Origin: Pseudomonas huaxiensis | GTDB taxonomy: Bacteria > Pseudomonadota > Gammaproteobacteria > Pseudomonadales > Pseudomonadaceae | Assembly (NCBI RefSeq): GCF_003231275.1 | Contig: NZ_QKVL01000040.1 | Span: 1 to 52,250, forward strand | Length of the DNA: 52,250 nucleotides | Direction: 5' to 3' | Part shown: positions 45,318 through 52,250 of the stretch, piece by piece | Layout of the letters: each line of letters opens with the position of its first letter | Numbering within the stretch: the first letter of the stretch is position 1 | Program-made: the position numbers and the translations under genes | The notes under the pieces: generated by a model | Databases searched by the model: none | The model's input: the letters and a program-made list of their open reading frames with translations, nothing else | Told to the model about the DNA's origin: nothing

Positions 45318-45536
45318 ATGACAGCAGTACTGGTCGGGCAATTCCATGCGCGGGACGCTGAAGGGCGCATCTATCCCGTGCATGAGTTTCAGGAAGCTAC
45401 CCTCCAGGCCGATGGAAGTGCCGCCTCATTGCCGGTGACCACCTACCGCCTCGCCATCGGCGACCGGGTCAATCATCTGGGTGATGACCGTTTCGAGCTG
45501 GTGCAGAGCGGCGTGGAGATTATCCGGATTCCTTGA
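45318..45536 (+). CDS. Small hypothetical protein
   Basis: A 72-residue soluble protein (MTAVLVGQFHARDAEGRIYPV ... RFELVQSGVEIIRIP in outline), with alternating hydrophobic residues suggesting a small beta-rich fold. I do not recognise the family. The start at 45318 is preceded by a weak AGAGG; an ATG at 45270 would add a poor leader. A strong terminator directly follows, which supports a real transcribed gene. It lies between an FMN reductase (divergent) and a PucR regulator (same strand). Confidence 0.6.
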   Translation: MTAVLVGQFHARDAEGRIYPVHEFQEATLQADGSAASLPVTTYRLAIGDRVNHLGDDRFELVQSGVEIIRIP

Positions 45537-45552
45537 TCCCCTCATCCCCCCA

Positions 45553-45576
45553 ACGGCCCGCCTCACGGGCCGTTTT
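45553..45576 (+). terminator. Intrinsic terminator
   Basis: ACGGCCCG-CCTCA-CGGGCCGT, a perfect eight-base stem followed by TTTT, 16 bases after the stop of the 72-residue gene. It isolates that gene from the PucR regulator. Confidence 0.85.
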
Positions 45577-45590
45577 GCCGTGTGCAACAC

Positions 45591-45602
45591 AGGAAATTTC
45601 CT
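45591..45602. promoter_or_regulatory. 12-bp palindrome upstream of pucR-type gene
   Basis: AGGAAATTTCCT is a perfect palindrome in the 96-base stretch between the terminator and the PucR gene. Its place fits an autoregulatory operator, but the sequence is short and the assignment is inferred. Confidence 0.3.
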
Positions 45603-45672
45603 CACGCATCTGAGATCATGCCCCACCTGTCCGGCGCATGAAGCGGCTCGGCACGTCCTGGAATAAGACCCA

Positions 45673-47109
45673 ATGCTCACGGTGCAGGACCTGATCGATA
45701 TCGAACTGCTGAAGTTGCAGGCCGTCGCCGGGCTTGCCGGCACCGGCAGGCTGATCACCTGGGCCCACACCGTCGACTTGCCCGACCCCTGGCGCTGGGT
45801 GTCTCCCGGCGATCTGGTAATGACCACGGGCCTGGGTCTGCCGGCTGGCGAAGAGGAGCAGGTCACCTGGCTGGAACACCTGATACAGAGCAATCCCAGT
45901 GCACTGGTGATCGCGCCGCGCCCCGACGCTCCGGCCCTTTCGGCAAAAATGCTGGAGACCGCTGATCGCCTGATGTTCCCCTTGCTGCACGCCAGCTTCG
46001 AGCTGGAGTTCGTCAAGCTCTCCCACCATGTGATCGAAAGCGTCCTGCAAGCCCAGCGCGAGCGCTTCAACGCCAGCGAACGCCTGTTCCAGACCTACGC
46101 GGAAGCCCTGCGCAAGGAGCCAGAGATGGCCGAGCGCCTGAGAATTCTCGGCGACGCCCTGGGCCTGGACCTGGCCATCGAGGACGCGGTGAGCGGCGCC
46201 ACCATCGTCCAGACCCATGCCACTCATTCTGACCCACAGCCCGTGGAGCGCATCCCCATCGCCGGGCGAGCGCGGGCCAATCTGCTGATGACGCGCAAGC
46301 TGCAACGCAATGCGGACGACTCGATTCTGCTGCGCTCGCTGGTGGGCCTGCTCGGAGTCGAGCTGGAACGCCTGATGATTCACCGCGACCAACAGCGCGA
46401 AGAAGGCTCGGCCCTGCTACGCAGCCTGCTGGACAGTGAAACCGAGTTCGCCCTGGCCCGGCCGCTGCTGGAGCGCCGCGGCCTTGCCGGGCGTCTGGTG
46501 AGCCTGGCGATTCTGCCGGACAGCAACGGGCCCTGGTCGCCCGACGAGGTCCATCACGCCCCTGCCCTGCACAACGCCGGGCCGCTGCTGCTGAATGACA
46601 ATGGCCGGCTATTGGCGCTGTGCCGGGACGACAGCGCCCTGATCGAAGCGCTGCGCAACAGCCTTGGGTCGCGCGCCGCGATTGGTGTCAGCGGACCGAT
46701 TGCCGCAGCCAGCGGATTCCGCGAAAGCGTCCGACAGGCGCGACTGGCGCTGACCCAGGCCCGGGAACTCGACGCGCCGGTGCTGCGTTACGGCGAAGTC
46801 GAGACCGGGCTGATCATGGCACCCAAATCTCTCGCCGAAGCCCGCGCCCTGGTGGGTCGCTACCTCGGCCCGCTGATCGAACACGACCGGACCCAGAGTG
46901 CGGCGCTGGTGACCACCCTGATGACCTTCCTCGACAATGACGGCAACTGGAAAGCCACCGCCCTGGACCTGGGCATCCATCGCCAGACCCTGGTCTATCG
47001 GTTGAAGCTGGTGGAGCAACTGACCGGCATCAAGCCCACCACCACCCAGGGCATCGCCCGCTTCTGGATCGCTATCCAGGCCGGGCGCAATACCGAACTC
47101 CTGTCTTGA
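45673..47109 (+). CDS. PucR-family transcriptional regulator
   Basis: A 478-residue regulator with an N-terminal PucR domain (about 5-125, VQDLIDIELLKLQAVAGLAG and PWRWVSPGDLVMTTGLGLP), a central GGDEF-like region, and the C-terminal PucR HTH (about 418-472, TFLDNDGNWKATALDLGIHRQTLVYRLKLVEQLTG). PucR proteins control purine, GABA, polyamine or proline catabolism. It converges on a minus-strand set encoding a permease, FAD oxidase, cupin and aldehyde dehydrogenase, which is its probable regulon; they are separated by a palindromic repeat. Confidence 0.88.
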   Translation: MLTVQDLIDIELLKLQAVAGLAGTGRLITWAHTVDLPDPWRWVSPGDLVMTTGLGLPAGEEEQVTWLEHLIQSNPSALVIAPRPDAPALSAKMLETADRLMFPLLHASFELEFVKLSHHVIESVLQAQRERFNASERLFQTYAEALRKEPEMAERLRILGDALGLDLAIEDAVSGATIVQTHATHSDPQPVERIPIAGRARANLLMTRKLQRNADDSILLRSLVGLLGVELERLMIHRDQQREEGSALLRSLLDSETEFALARPLLERRGLAGRLVSLAILPDSNGPWSPDEVHHAPALHNAGPLLLNDNGRLLALCRDDSALIEALRNSLGSRAAIGVSGPIAAASGFRESVRQARLALTQARELDAPVLRYGEVETGLIMAPKSLAEARALVGRYLGPLIEHDRTQSAALVTTLMTFLDNDGNWKATALDLGIHRQTLVYRLKLVEQLTGIKPTTTQGIARFWIAIQAGRNTELLS

Positions 47110-47125
47110 GCAGCTTCAAGCGGAA

Positions 47126-47186
47126 AGCGGCAAGCTTCAAGAAAAGGCAGTAGGCACCGCGCCTGCTTTTCTTGCAGCTTGCCGCT
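47126..47186. repeat. Imperfect palindromic repeat (AGCGGCAAGC family), copy 2
   Basis: Left arm from 47126 (AGCGGCAAGCTTCAAGAAAA...) and right arm ending 47186 (...TCTTGCAGCTTGCCGCT) pair over about 24 bases. It is related to the element at 18082-18139 and lies between the convergent PucR and MmsA-like genes, where it can serve as a bidirectional terminator. Confidence 0.75.
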
Positions 47187-47210
47187 TATGGCTTATGGCT
47201 TATGGCTTAT
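47184..47210. repeat. Tandem heptanucleotide repeat at the mmsA-like stop codon
   Basis: GCTTATG is repeated three times with a fourth partial copy (27 bases). The TAA stop of the minus-strand dehydrogenase gene (47207-47209) lies inside the last copy. Copy-number changes would mostly affect the untranslated end. Confidence 0.85.
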
Positions 47211-48718
47211 TTGCTGGTCGGCATGGCGAATTCCGCCCCCTTGGCCGTGCCCTGCGGCCAGCGCTGCATGATGCTCTTCTGCTTGGTGTAGAAGCGCACC
47301 CCTTCCTCGCCGTAGGCATGCATGTCGCCGAACAGGCTCTTCTTCCAGCCACCGAAACCATGCCAGGCCATCGGAACCGGAATCGGCACATTGATGCCAA
47401 CCATGCCCACCTGAATGCGCCGGCCGAACTCGCGTGCGACGTGGCCGTCACGGGTGTACAGGCTCACGCCGTTACCGAATTCGTGCGCATTGATCAGCTC
47501 CACCGCCTCGGCAAAGTCCTTGACCCGCAGGCAAGCCAGCACCGGGCCGAAGATTTCTTCCTTGTAGATGCGCATGTCAGTGGTGACGTTGTCGAACAAC
47601 GTGCCCCCCAGCCAGAAGCCATCGCCACAGCCTTCACCAGCCGTCTCGCCGTTGAAGCCGCGACCGTCTACCAGCAGGGTTGCACCTTCCTGGATGCCCT
47701 GTTCGATGTAGCCGGTGATGCGCTCGTGGGCCGCGCGGGTCACGATCGGGCCCATTTCGGCGTCAAGGTTGGTGCCGTTGAGGACTTTCAGTTCCTGGGT
47801 GCGCTGGATCAGTTTCGGCATCACCTGCGCGGCGGTTTCCTCGCCGACGAACACGGCCACACTGATCGCCATGCAACGCTCGCCAGCCGAGCCGTAAGCG
47901 GCGCCGATCAGTGCGTCCACCACCTGATCGATATCGGCATCCGGCATCACCACCAGATGGTTTTTCGCGCCGCCCAGCGCTTGCACGCGCTTGCCGTGGC
48001 GGGCACCGGTTTCATAGATGTGGTTGGCGATCGGGGTCGAGCCGACAAAGGAAATCGCTTCCACGTCGGGGTGGACCAGCAGCGCGTTGACGGCTTCCTT
48101 GTCGCCCTGCACCACGTTGAACACGCCGTCCGGCAGACCGGCCTGTTTCAGCAGGTCGGCAATGAACAGGCTGGGGCTCGGGTCGATCGGGCTGGGCTTG
48201 AGGACGAAGGTGTTGCCGGTGGCCAGGGCGACCGGGAACATCCACATCGGCACCATCACCGGGAAATTGAACGGGGTGACCCCCGCAACCACACCCAGCG
48301 GCTGACGCAGGGTCCAGTTGTCGATATTGGTGCTGACCTGATCGGTGAAGTCGGTTTTCAGCAGTTGTGGCGCACCACAGGCGAACTCGACGATCTCGAT
48401 GCCGCGGGTGACTTCACCTTGGGCATCGGTGAAGACCTTGCCATGCTCGGCGGTGATCAACCGGGCGAGGTCGTCGCGGTGCTCATTGAGCAACGCCAGG
48501 AATTTATTCAGGACACGGGCGCGACGCAGCGGCGGCAGGTTGCTCCAGGCCGGGAACGCGGCCTTGGCACTGGCCACGGCCGCGTCCACATCGGCGTGGC
48601 TGGACAGTTGCACCTGGGCGGTGAGCACGCCAGTGGCCGGGTTGTAGACCGGCAGTTGCTGGCCGCTGGTGGTGGCGGCGACGGCGCCGGAAATCCAGTT
48701 TGCGATGCTAGAAGTCAT
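47207..48718 (-). CDS. CoA-acylating methylmalonate-semialdehyde dehydrogenase-like enzyme (MmsA family)
   Basis: A 503-residue aldehyde dehydrogenase of the MmsA/IolA group, which converts malonate or methylmalonate semialdehyde to acetyl- or propionyl-CoA. Characteristic segments are GVTPFNFPVMVPMWMFPVA, QALGGAKNHLVVMPDAD and the catalytic Cys in AAYGSAGERCMAISVAV. ATG at 48718 (MTSSIANWISG); the frame continues upstream only as an antisense-like shadow of the cupin gene. It is a paralogue, not the valine-operon mmsA, since mmsB and mmsR are absent. Here it probably oxidises the aldehyde released by the neighbouring FAD oxidase. Confidence 0.88.
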   Translation of the reverse strand: MTSSIANWISGAVAATTSGQQLPVYNPATGVLTAQVQLSSHADVDAAVASAKAAFPAWSNLPPLRRARVLNKFLALLNEHRDDLARLITAEHGKVFTDAQGEVTRGIEIVEFACGAPQLLKTDFTDQVSTNIDNWTLRQPLGVVAGVTPFNFPVMVPMWMFPVALATGNTFVLKPSPIDPSPSLFIADLLKQAGLPDGVFNVVQGDKEAVNALLVHPDVEAISFVGSTPIANHIYETGARHGKRVQALGGAKNHLVVMPDADIDQVVDALIGAAYGSAGERCMAISVAVFVGEETAAQVMPKLIQRTQELKVLNGTNLDAEMGPIVTRAAHERITGYIEQGIQEGATLLVDGRGFNGETAGEGCGDGFWLGGTLFDNVTTDMRIYKEEIFGPVLACLRVKDFAEAVELINAHEFGNGVSLYTRDGHVAREFGRRIQVGMVGINVPIPVPMAWHGFGGWKKSLFGDMHAYGEEGVRFYTKQKSIMQRWPQGTAKGAEFAMPTSK

Positions 48719-48807
48719 GTTTTTTATTCTCTGGAGATGACCGACGAACCGGGGTGCGTGGCCCGTGGTTCGCCGGTCGGGGTGAAAAGAAGAAAGGACA
48801 GCGTGAA

Positions 48808-49158
48808 TCAGTAGATGGCGTAGACCTTGCGCACGGTTTCCAGCACGTCCCAGCGCCCGGTCCAGCCCGGCGGCAGGATGATCAGGTCGCCGCCGCTCAC
48901 TTCCACCACCACACCGCTGGCGTCGTCGGTGAGGTTGGCGCGGCCGGAAAGGATGTAGGTGAACTCGGTGTCGGGACGGTTCACTACCGGCCAACCACCC
49001 GGCTGGCACTCCCACACGCCCAGACTGCCCACCGCTTCAGGGGCAAGGCGCTGGGTGGCGATCTGCGGGTCGCCCTGGTCGGCGCCGACGCGCTGGCCGG
49101 CGGGGTTCAGAGACATGGCGTTAAGGGTGGTGGATTTGATGATCGTGAAAGCAGTCAC
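48808..49158 (-). CDS. Small cupin (DUF861/EutQ-like)
   Basis: A 116-residue single-domain cupin with core TEFTYILSGRANLTDD and GGDLIILPPGWTGRWDV. Start is GTG at 49158 preceded by AGGAG at six bases. Cupins of this type accompany amine-oxidising FAD enzymes in many proteobacterial clusters, but their reaction is not established. It sits 16 bases after the FAD oxidoreductase gene and 89 bases before the dehydrogenase gene. Confidence 0.8.
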   Translation of the reverse strand: MTAFTIIKSTTLNAMSLNPAGQRVGADQGDPQIATQRLAPEAVGSLGVWECQPGGWPVVNRPDTEFTYILSGRANLTDDASGVVVEVSGGDLIILPPGWTGRWDVLETVRKVYAIY

Positions 49159-49174
49159 GGGATTCTCCTGTCAG

Positions 49175-50557
49175 TTAGTGTGCACCGGTGAGCTTTTCCA
49201 GCAGCATCGCGGTACGGGAAGGTCGATGGGTGAAGCGCTCTTCGATATCGCTCAGCGAGGCGGCAGCCAGCCCGCTGTTGATACCCAGCCAGCGCAGGGG
49301 CTCGCGCTCCCAGTCCGGGGAACGGTGGTTGACGAATGGCAGGTGATTGATCCCCTCATCACGCTCGAGAATCAGGTTGCGCAGGATCCGCCCGGCCAGG
49401 TTGCTGGTGGCGACGCCGTCGCCCACGTAGTTGCCGGCCCAGGCGATGCGGTTCTTGCGGTCGATGCTCACGGTCGGGCACCAGTCGCGGGATACGCCCA
49501 GGGCGCCGCCCCAGCGATGGGTGATGCGGGTTTCGCGCAACGCCGGGAAGAACTCCAGCATCGTTGCGTGGATCTTGCCGTGGATGTTGTCCACCAGATC
49601 CGCCTGCTCCGACATCCGCGAACCCCAGTTGTACGGCGCACCGCGGCCGCCGAACACCAGCCGGCCCTCGGCGGTGACCTGGCCGTATACCCGCAAATGA
49701 CGCATGTCGTTGAAGGCCAGGCGCTGGTCAAGATTCAGCCTGCGACGCAGTTCCAGCGGCAGCGGCTCGGTGGCCAGCACCAGCGAATACAACGGAATGA
49801 CGAACCGCGAATGGCCCGGCTGCTGCGAGGTGAAGGCCTCGGTGGCGCGCACGGTGATGCCGGCTTTTACCGAACCCTGGGCCGTACTCAGCAGGCCCGG
49901 GGTCAGCCCGGTGACTTCGGAACCTTCGTAGATCGTCGCGCCCATCTGCTCGACAAGACGGGCCAGGCCGCGCACCAGCTTGCCGGGGTGGATCAGCGCG
50001 CAATGCTCGGTGTAAAGACCGCCAACAACATCCTCGGCACCGACCCTGCCCTGGGCTTCGCAGGCATCGAGGGTCCGCCACTGACCCGGCAGGCCGAAGC
50101 GCGCCGAGGCTTCCACCGTCGCTCGCGCCCGGTTCATCTGCGGAGTACTGCGGGCCAGGGACAGAAAACCCTGTTTGGCGTAGTCCGCCTCGACCCCTTC
50201 CAGGGCGAGGACGCGACCGATCTCATCGACGGTGTCGTTCATCGCCGCCTGCAGTTCGAGTGCGGCGCCATGGGAATACATCTCGGCTACACGGTTCAGG
50301 GAAATCGGAAAGATCGCCGAGGCCCAGCCACCGTTGCGACCGGAGGCACCAAAGCCGACTTCGCGTTTTTCCACCAGCACCACCCGCAGCGACGGATCGC
50401 TCTTGAGCAGGTAGTAGGCCGTCCAGAGCCCCGTGTAACCGGCACCGACGATGGCGACATCGGCTTCCACCGCGCCGTCCAGCCGTGCACGCGGCTGGGC
50501 CGGTTCGAACCAGAGCGGTTTGTTGGGCAAGTGGGTCAAATCAAATTTCGCTGACAT
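49175..50557 (-). CDS. FAD-dependent oxidoreductase (DAO/gamma-glutamylputrescine oxidase-like)
   Basis: A 460-residue flavoprotein of the D-amino-acid-oxidase fold. The dinucleotide motif is in VAIVGAGYTGLWTAYYL (about 34-50), followed by EKREVGFGASGRNGGW, the pattern of PuuB/OrdL-type oxidases; the C terminal FAD segment is WAGNYVGDGVATSNLAGR. These enzymes oxidatively deaminate primary or secondary amines and amino acids. The permease and semialdehyde dehydrogenase neighbours suggest it produces an aldehyde from an imported amine. No glutamylation ligase (puuA) is in the cluster, so an unmodified amine is likely. Confidence 0.88.
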   Translation of the reverse strand: MSAKFDLTHLPNKPLWFEPAQPRARLDGAVEADVAIVGAGYTGLWTAYYLLKSDPSLRVVLVEKREVGFGASGRNGGWASAIFPISLNRVAEMYSHGAALELQAAMNDTVDEIGRVLALEGVEADYAKQGFLSLARSTPQMNRARATVEASARFGLPGQWRTLDACEAQGRVGAEDVVGGLYTEHCALIHPGKLVRGLARLVEQMGATIYEGSEVTGLTPGLLSTAQGSVKAGITVRATEAFTSQQPGHSRFVIPLYSLVLATEPLPLELRRRLNLDQRLAFNDMRHLRVYGQVTAEGRLVFGGRGAPYNWGSRMSEQADLVDNIHGKIHATMLEFFPALRETRITHRWGGALGVSRDWCPTVSIDRKNRIAWAGNYVGDGVATSNLAGRILRNLILERDEGINHLPFVNHRSPDWEREPLRWLGINSGLAAASLSDIEERFTHRPSRTAMLLEKLTGAH

Positions 50558-50612
50558 GCTGTTGGCTTCCCATTGACGGCCCCGCGACGGGGCACTGTCC
50601 GATACGGCTTGG

Positions 50613-52004
50613 TTAAGCGTTTTCCGCCGGCCGGCCTTTCACCCCGGTGTTGCTGCCAGACACCCGAAGCGCCAGGTAGGAGGCGGCGATGGCGACGATG
50701 GCAATCACGCATTGCAGGAGGCTCATCTGCATCGACGGATCGAAGGCCATGCTCACCAGCACCGCGATGATCGAACCGGTCACCAGCAGCGGCAGCACCG
50801 GATGCGCCCACATGGCGAACTTCAGCGATCCTTCCGCCACCCAGCGGCGGCGCAGCTTGAGTTGCGACAGGCAGATCATCAGGTAGACAAAGAGGAATAC
50901 GGTGCCGGAGGAATTGATCAGGAACTGGAACACGGTGTCAGGCCAGATGGCGGCGATCACCACGCAGCCGTAACCCACCAGTGTCGAAGCGATCACACCG
51001 CGGACTGGCACGCCCTTGCGGCTGGTGGCGGCGATCCAGCGCGGCGCCTCGCCATTGGAACTGAGGACGTAAAGCAAGCGCGACGAGGTGTAGAGACCGG
51101 CGTTGAGCACCGAGAGCACCGCCACCAGAATCACCAGCGTGAGCATGTCACCCGCGCCGGGGATACCGATGCGTTCCAGGGTGGTGACGAAAGGCGACTT
51201 GCCAGGGGTGATTTCGGTCCATGGCTGGGCAACCACGATGAAGAACGTGGCCAGCACGAAGAACACCAGGATCCGCAGCATCACCGTATTGACGGCCTTG
51301 CGGATGTTGCGCGACGGATCTTCCGACTCGGCGGCCGCCAGGGTGGCGACTTCCACGCCGGTCATGGAGAAGATCACGACTACTACGCCAGTGAACAGCG
51401 AACCCACGCCATGAGGCAGGAAGCCGCCGTGTTGCGTGAGGTTGGCGAAGCTCGCGGTAGAACCGGGCCATAGATTGAATGACCAGGCACCCGCCACCAG
51501 CAGGAAGACGATGATGGCCACGACCTTGATGCCGGCGAACCAGTATTCGGCCTCCCCGAAGGAATGCACCGACATCAGGTTCAGCAAGGTCATGCCGACC
51601 ATCAGGCCGAGGGCGATGGCCCACACCGGTAGATCAGGGAACCAGCCATTGATGATCTGTCCGCCGACCACGGCCTCGAAGCCGACCACGATCACCCAGA
51701 AATACCAGTACAGCCAGCCGGTCATATAGCCGGCCGGGCGACCGAAGGCCATGCGCGCGTAATCGACGAATGATCCTTGAGTGGGATGGGCGGCGGCCAT
51801 TTCGCCCAGCATGCGCATCACCAGCGCAACGATCAGGCCGGTGATGGCGTAAGTGATGAATGCGCCGGGTCCGGTAGAGGCGATCACCGCACTGGAGCCG
51901 ACGAACAACCCGGCGCCGATCACGCCGCCGAGGGCCAACATACTGATGTGTCGCGTCTTGAGTGCACGCTTTAAACGCGGGTCATGCTCGGTTTGTACAG
52001 GCAT
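50613..52004 (-). CDS. APC-family amino acid permease (GabP/AnsP-like)
   Basis: An inner-membrane permease of 463 residues with 12 predicted helices. The first helix motif MLALGGVIGAGLFVGSSAVI and loop FVDYARMAFGRPAGYMTGW are typical of the amino-acid transporter group (GABA, aspargine, proline permeases). AAGGAG lies seven bases before the ATG. First gene of the minus-strand set, 55 bases before the FAD oxidoreductase gene; it presumably imports that enzyme's substrate. Confidence 0.9.
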   Translation of the reverse strand: MPVQTEHDPRLKRALKTRHISMLALGGVIGAGLFVGSSAVIASTGPGAFITYAITGLIVALVMRMLGEMAAAHPTQGSFVDYARMAFGRPAGYMTGWLYWYFWVIVVGFEAVVGGQIINGWFPDLPVWAIALGLMVGMTLLNLMSVHSFGEAEYWFAGIKVVAIIVFLLVAGAWSFNLWPGSTASFANLTQHGGFLPHGVGSLFTGVVVVIFSMTGVEVATLAAAESEDPSRNIRKAVNTVMLRILVFFVLATFFIVVAQPWTEITPGKSPFVTTLERIGIPGAGDMLTLVILVAVLSVLNAGLYTSSRLLYVLSSNGEAPRWIAATSRKGVPVRGVIASTLVGYGCVVIAAIWPDTVFQFLINSSGTVFLFVYLMICLSQLKLRRRWVAEGSLKFAMWAHPVLPLLVTGSIIAVLVSMAFDPSMQMSLLQCVIAIVAIAASYLALRVSGSNTGVKGRPAENA

Positions 52005-52140
52005 TGGTTGTCTCCTTTTTGTTATTGGTAATCAACGCAGCCTGTGGGGAGGTTATGCAGGTGCCGGGGGACTGAACATCGTCAAAATCCGGGATGGACG
52101 CGGCCACTTCGTACAAATGTATGAAGATCCGGAAACAAGA

Positions 52141-52160
52141 AAGGCGCCCGTAGGCGCCTT
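52141..52160 (-). terminator. Hairpin terminator near the right edge (inner)
   Basis: AAGGCGCC-CGTA-GGCGCCTT, a perfect eight-base stem; on the minus strand it is followed by TCTTGTTT. It lies upstream of the permease promoter and would end transcription entering from beyond the window. Confidence 0.55.
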
Positions 52161-52193
52161 GGAGAAAGGGGTGAAAAATAAAATACGCAAAGC

Positions 52194-52225
52194 AAAAAGG
52201 GCGACCCTTGCGGATCGCCCTTTTT
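52194..52225. terminator. Hairpin terminator near the right edge (outer)
   Basis: AAAAAGGGCGA and TCGCCCTTTTT enclose a ten-base loop, giving an 11-base stem with A/T tails usable on both strands. It probably terminates a minus-strand gene located to the right of the window. Confidence 0.75.
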
Positions 52226-52250
52226 GTTTAACCGCCAACAGGAGCGGTAA

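Noticed and set aside
47126..47210. CRISPR array
   Set aside because: Only a single palindrome and a contiguous heptamer repeat without spacers; no cas genes are present in the window.
48719..49015. N-terminal extension of the MmsA-like protein by 99 residues
   Set aside because: The extension overlaps the cupin gene in another frame and is Arg/His-rich; the family N terminus begins at 48718.

Overview
The window looks like chromosome of a Pseudomonas from the fluorescens/putida lineage. The base composition is high GC with strong G/C third positions in the core genes. Familiar Pseudomonas sets are present: a six-gene group-2 Mrp antiporter, soxR beside its ABM-domain target, exaC-pqqA-ercA-hybrid kinase, phnW-phnX with a LysR regulator, and a five-gene acyl-CoA catabolic operon. 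A Pseudomonas REP element also occurs. I saw no tRNA or rRNA gene, CRISPR array, insertion sequence or prophage gene.

Layout. 1-210: a strong promoter firing leftwards out of the window. 211-1559: RhtA exporter and a small lipoprotein, ending in a shared bidirectional terminator. 1612-4644 (minus): aminopeptidase P and a cysteine desulfurase. 4849-6709: DUF3182 protein overlapping an alpha/beta hydrolase. 6704-7673: ABM-domain protein and divergent SoxR, with a SoxR-type promoter between them. 7676-10896: GlxA-type AraC regulator with a cysteine hydrolase, then an XRE-cupin regulator divergent from a DMT exporter across a 20-bp palindrome. 11042-17102: Mrp operon A'CDEFG with coupled overlaps, followed by two convergent small genes (17096-17760). 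18155-22341: chemoreceptor, a DksA-like protein with a degenerate zinc finger, and a hybrid histidine kinase. 22325-25261: ercA, an orphan 23-residue pqqA and exaC, a periphery of PQQ-dependent alcohol oxidation without its quinoprotein dehydrogenase in the window.

25494-40413 is the accessory-looking part. Two giant genes (about 1,527 and 1,515 residues) of the Pseudomonas DUF6543 ('dermonecrotic toxin domain') type bracket a compact acyl-CoA operon (synthetase, SDR, thiolase, acyl-CoA dehydrogenase, enoyl-CoA hydratase). The second giant carries leucine-rich repeats and a C-terminal NEL-type E3 ubiquitin ligase domain with a CxD catalytic motif, so it is a candidate effector acting on eukaryotic cells. 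The first has neither.

40503-45536: AraC regulator, LysR regulator divergent from phnW-phnX (2-aminoethylphosphonate breakdown), a REP element, an FMN reductase and a 72-residue protein. 45673-52004: PucR regulator facing a minus-strand set of APC permease, FAD amine/amino-acid oxidase, small cupin and MmsA-like semialdehyde dehydrogenase. This is probably a self-contained uptake and oxidation route for an amine or amino acid whose identity cannot be read from the sequence. The right edge holds two hairpin terminators for a gene beyond the window.

The most notable points are the hidden pqqA flanked by two strong hairpins, a 16-residue in-frame gap in the nucleotide-binding domain of ErcA, the LRR-NEL giant protein, the SoxR promoter with a 19-bp spacer, and several palindromes placed where operators would be expected.
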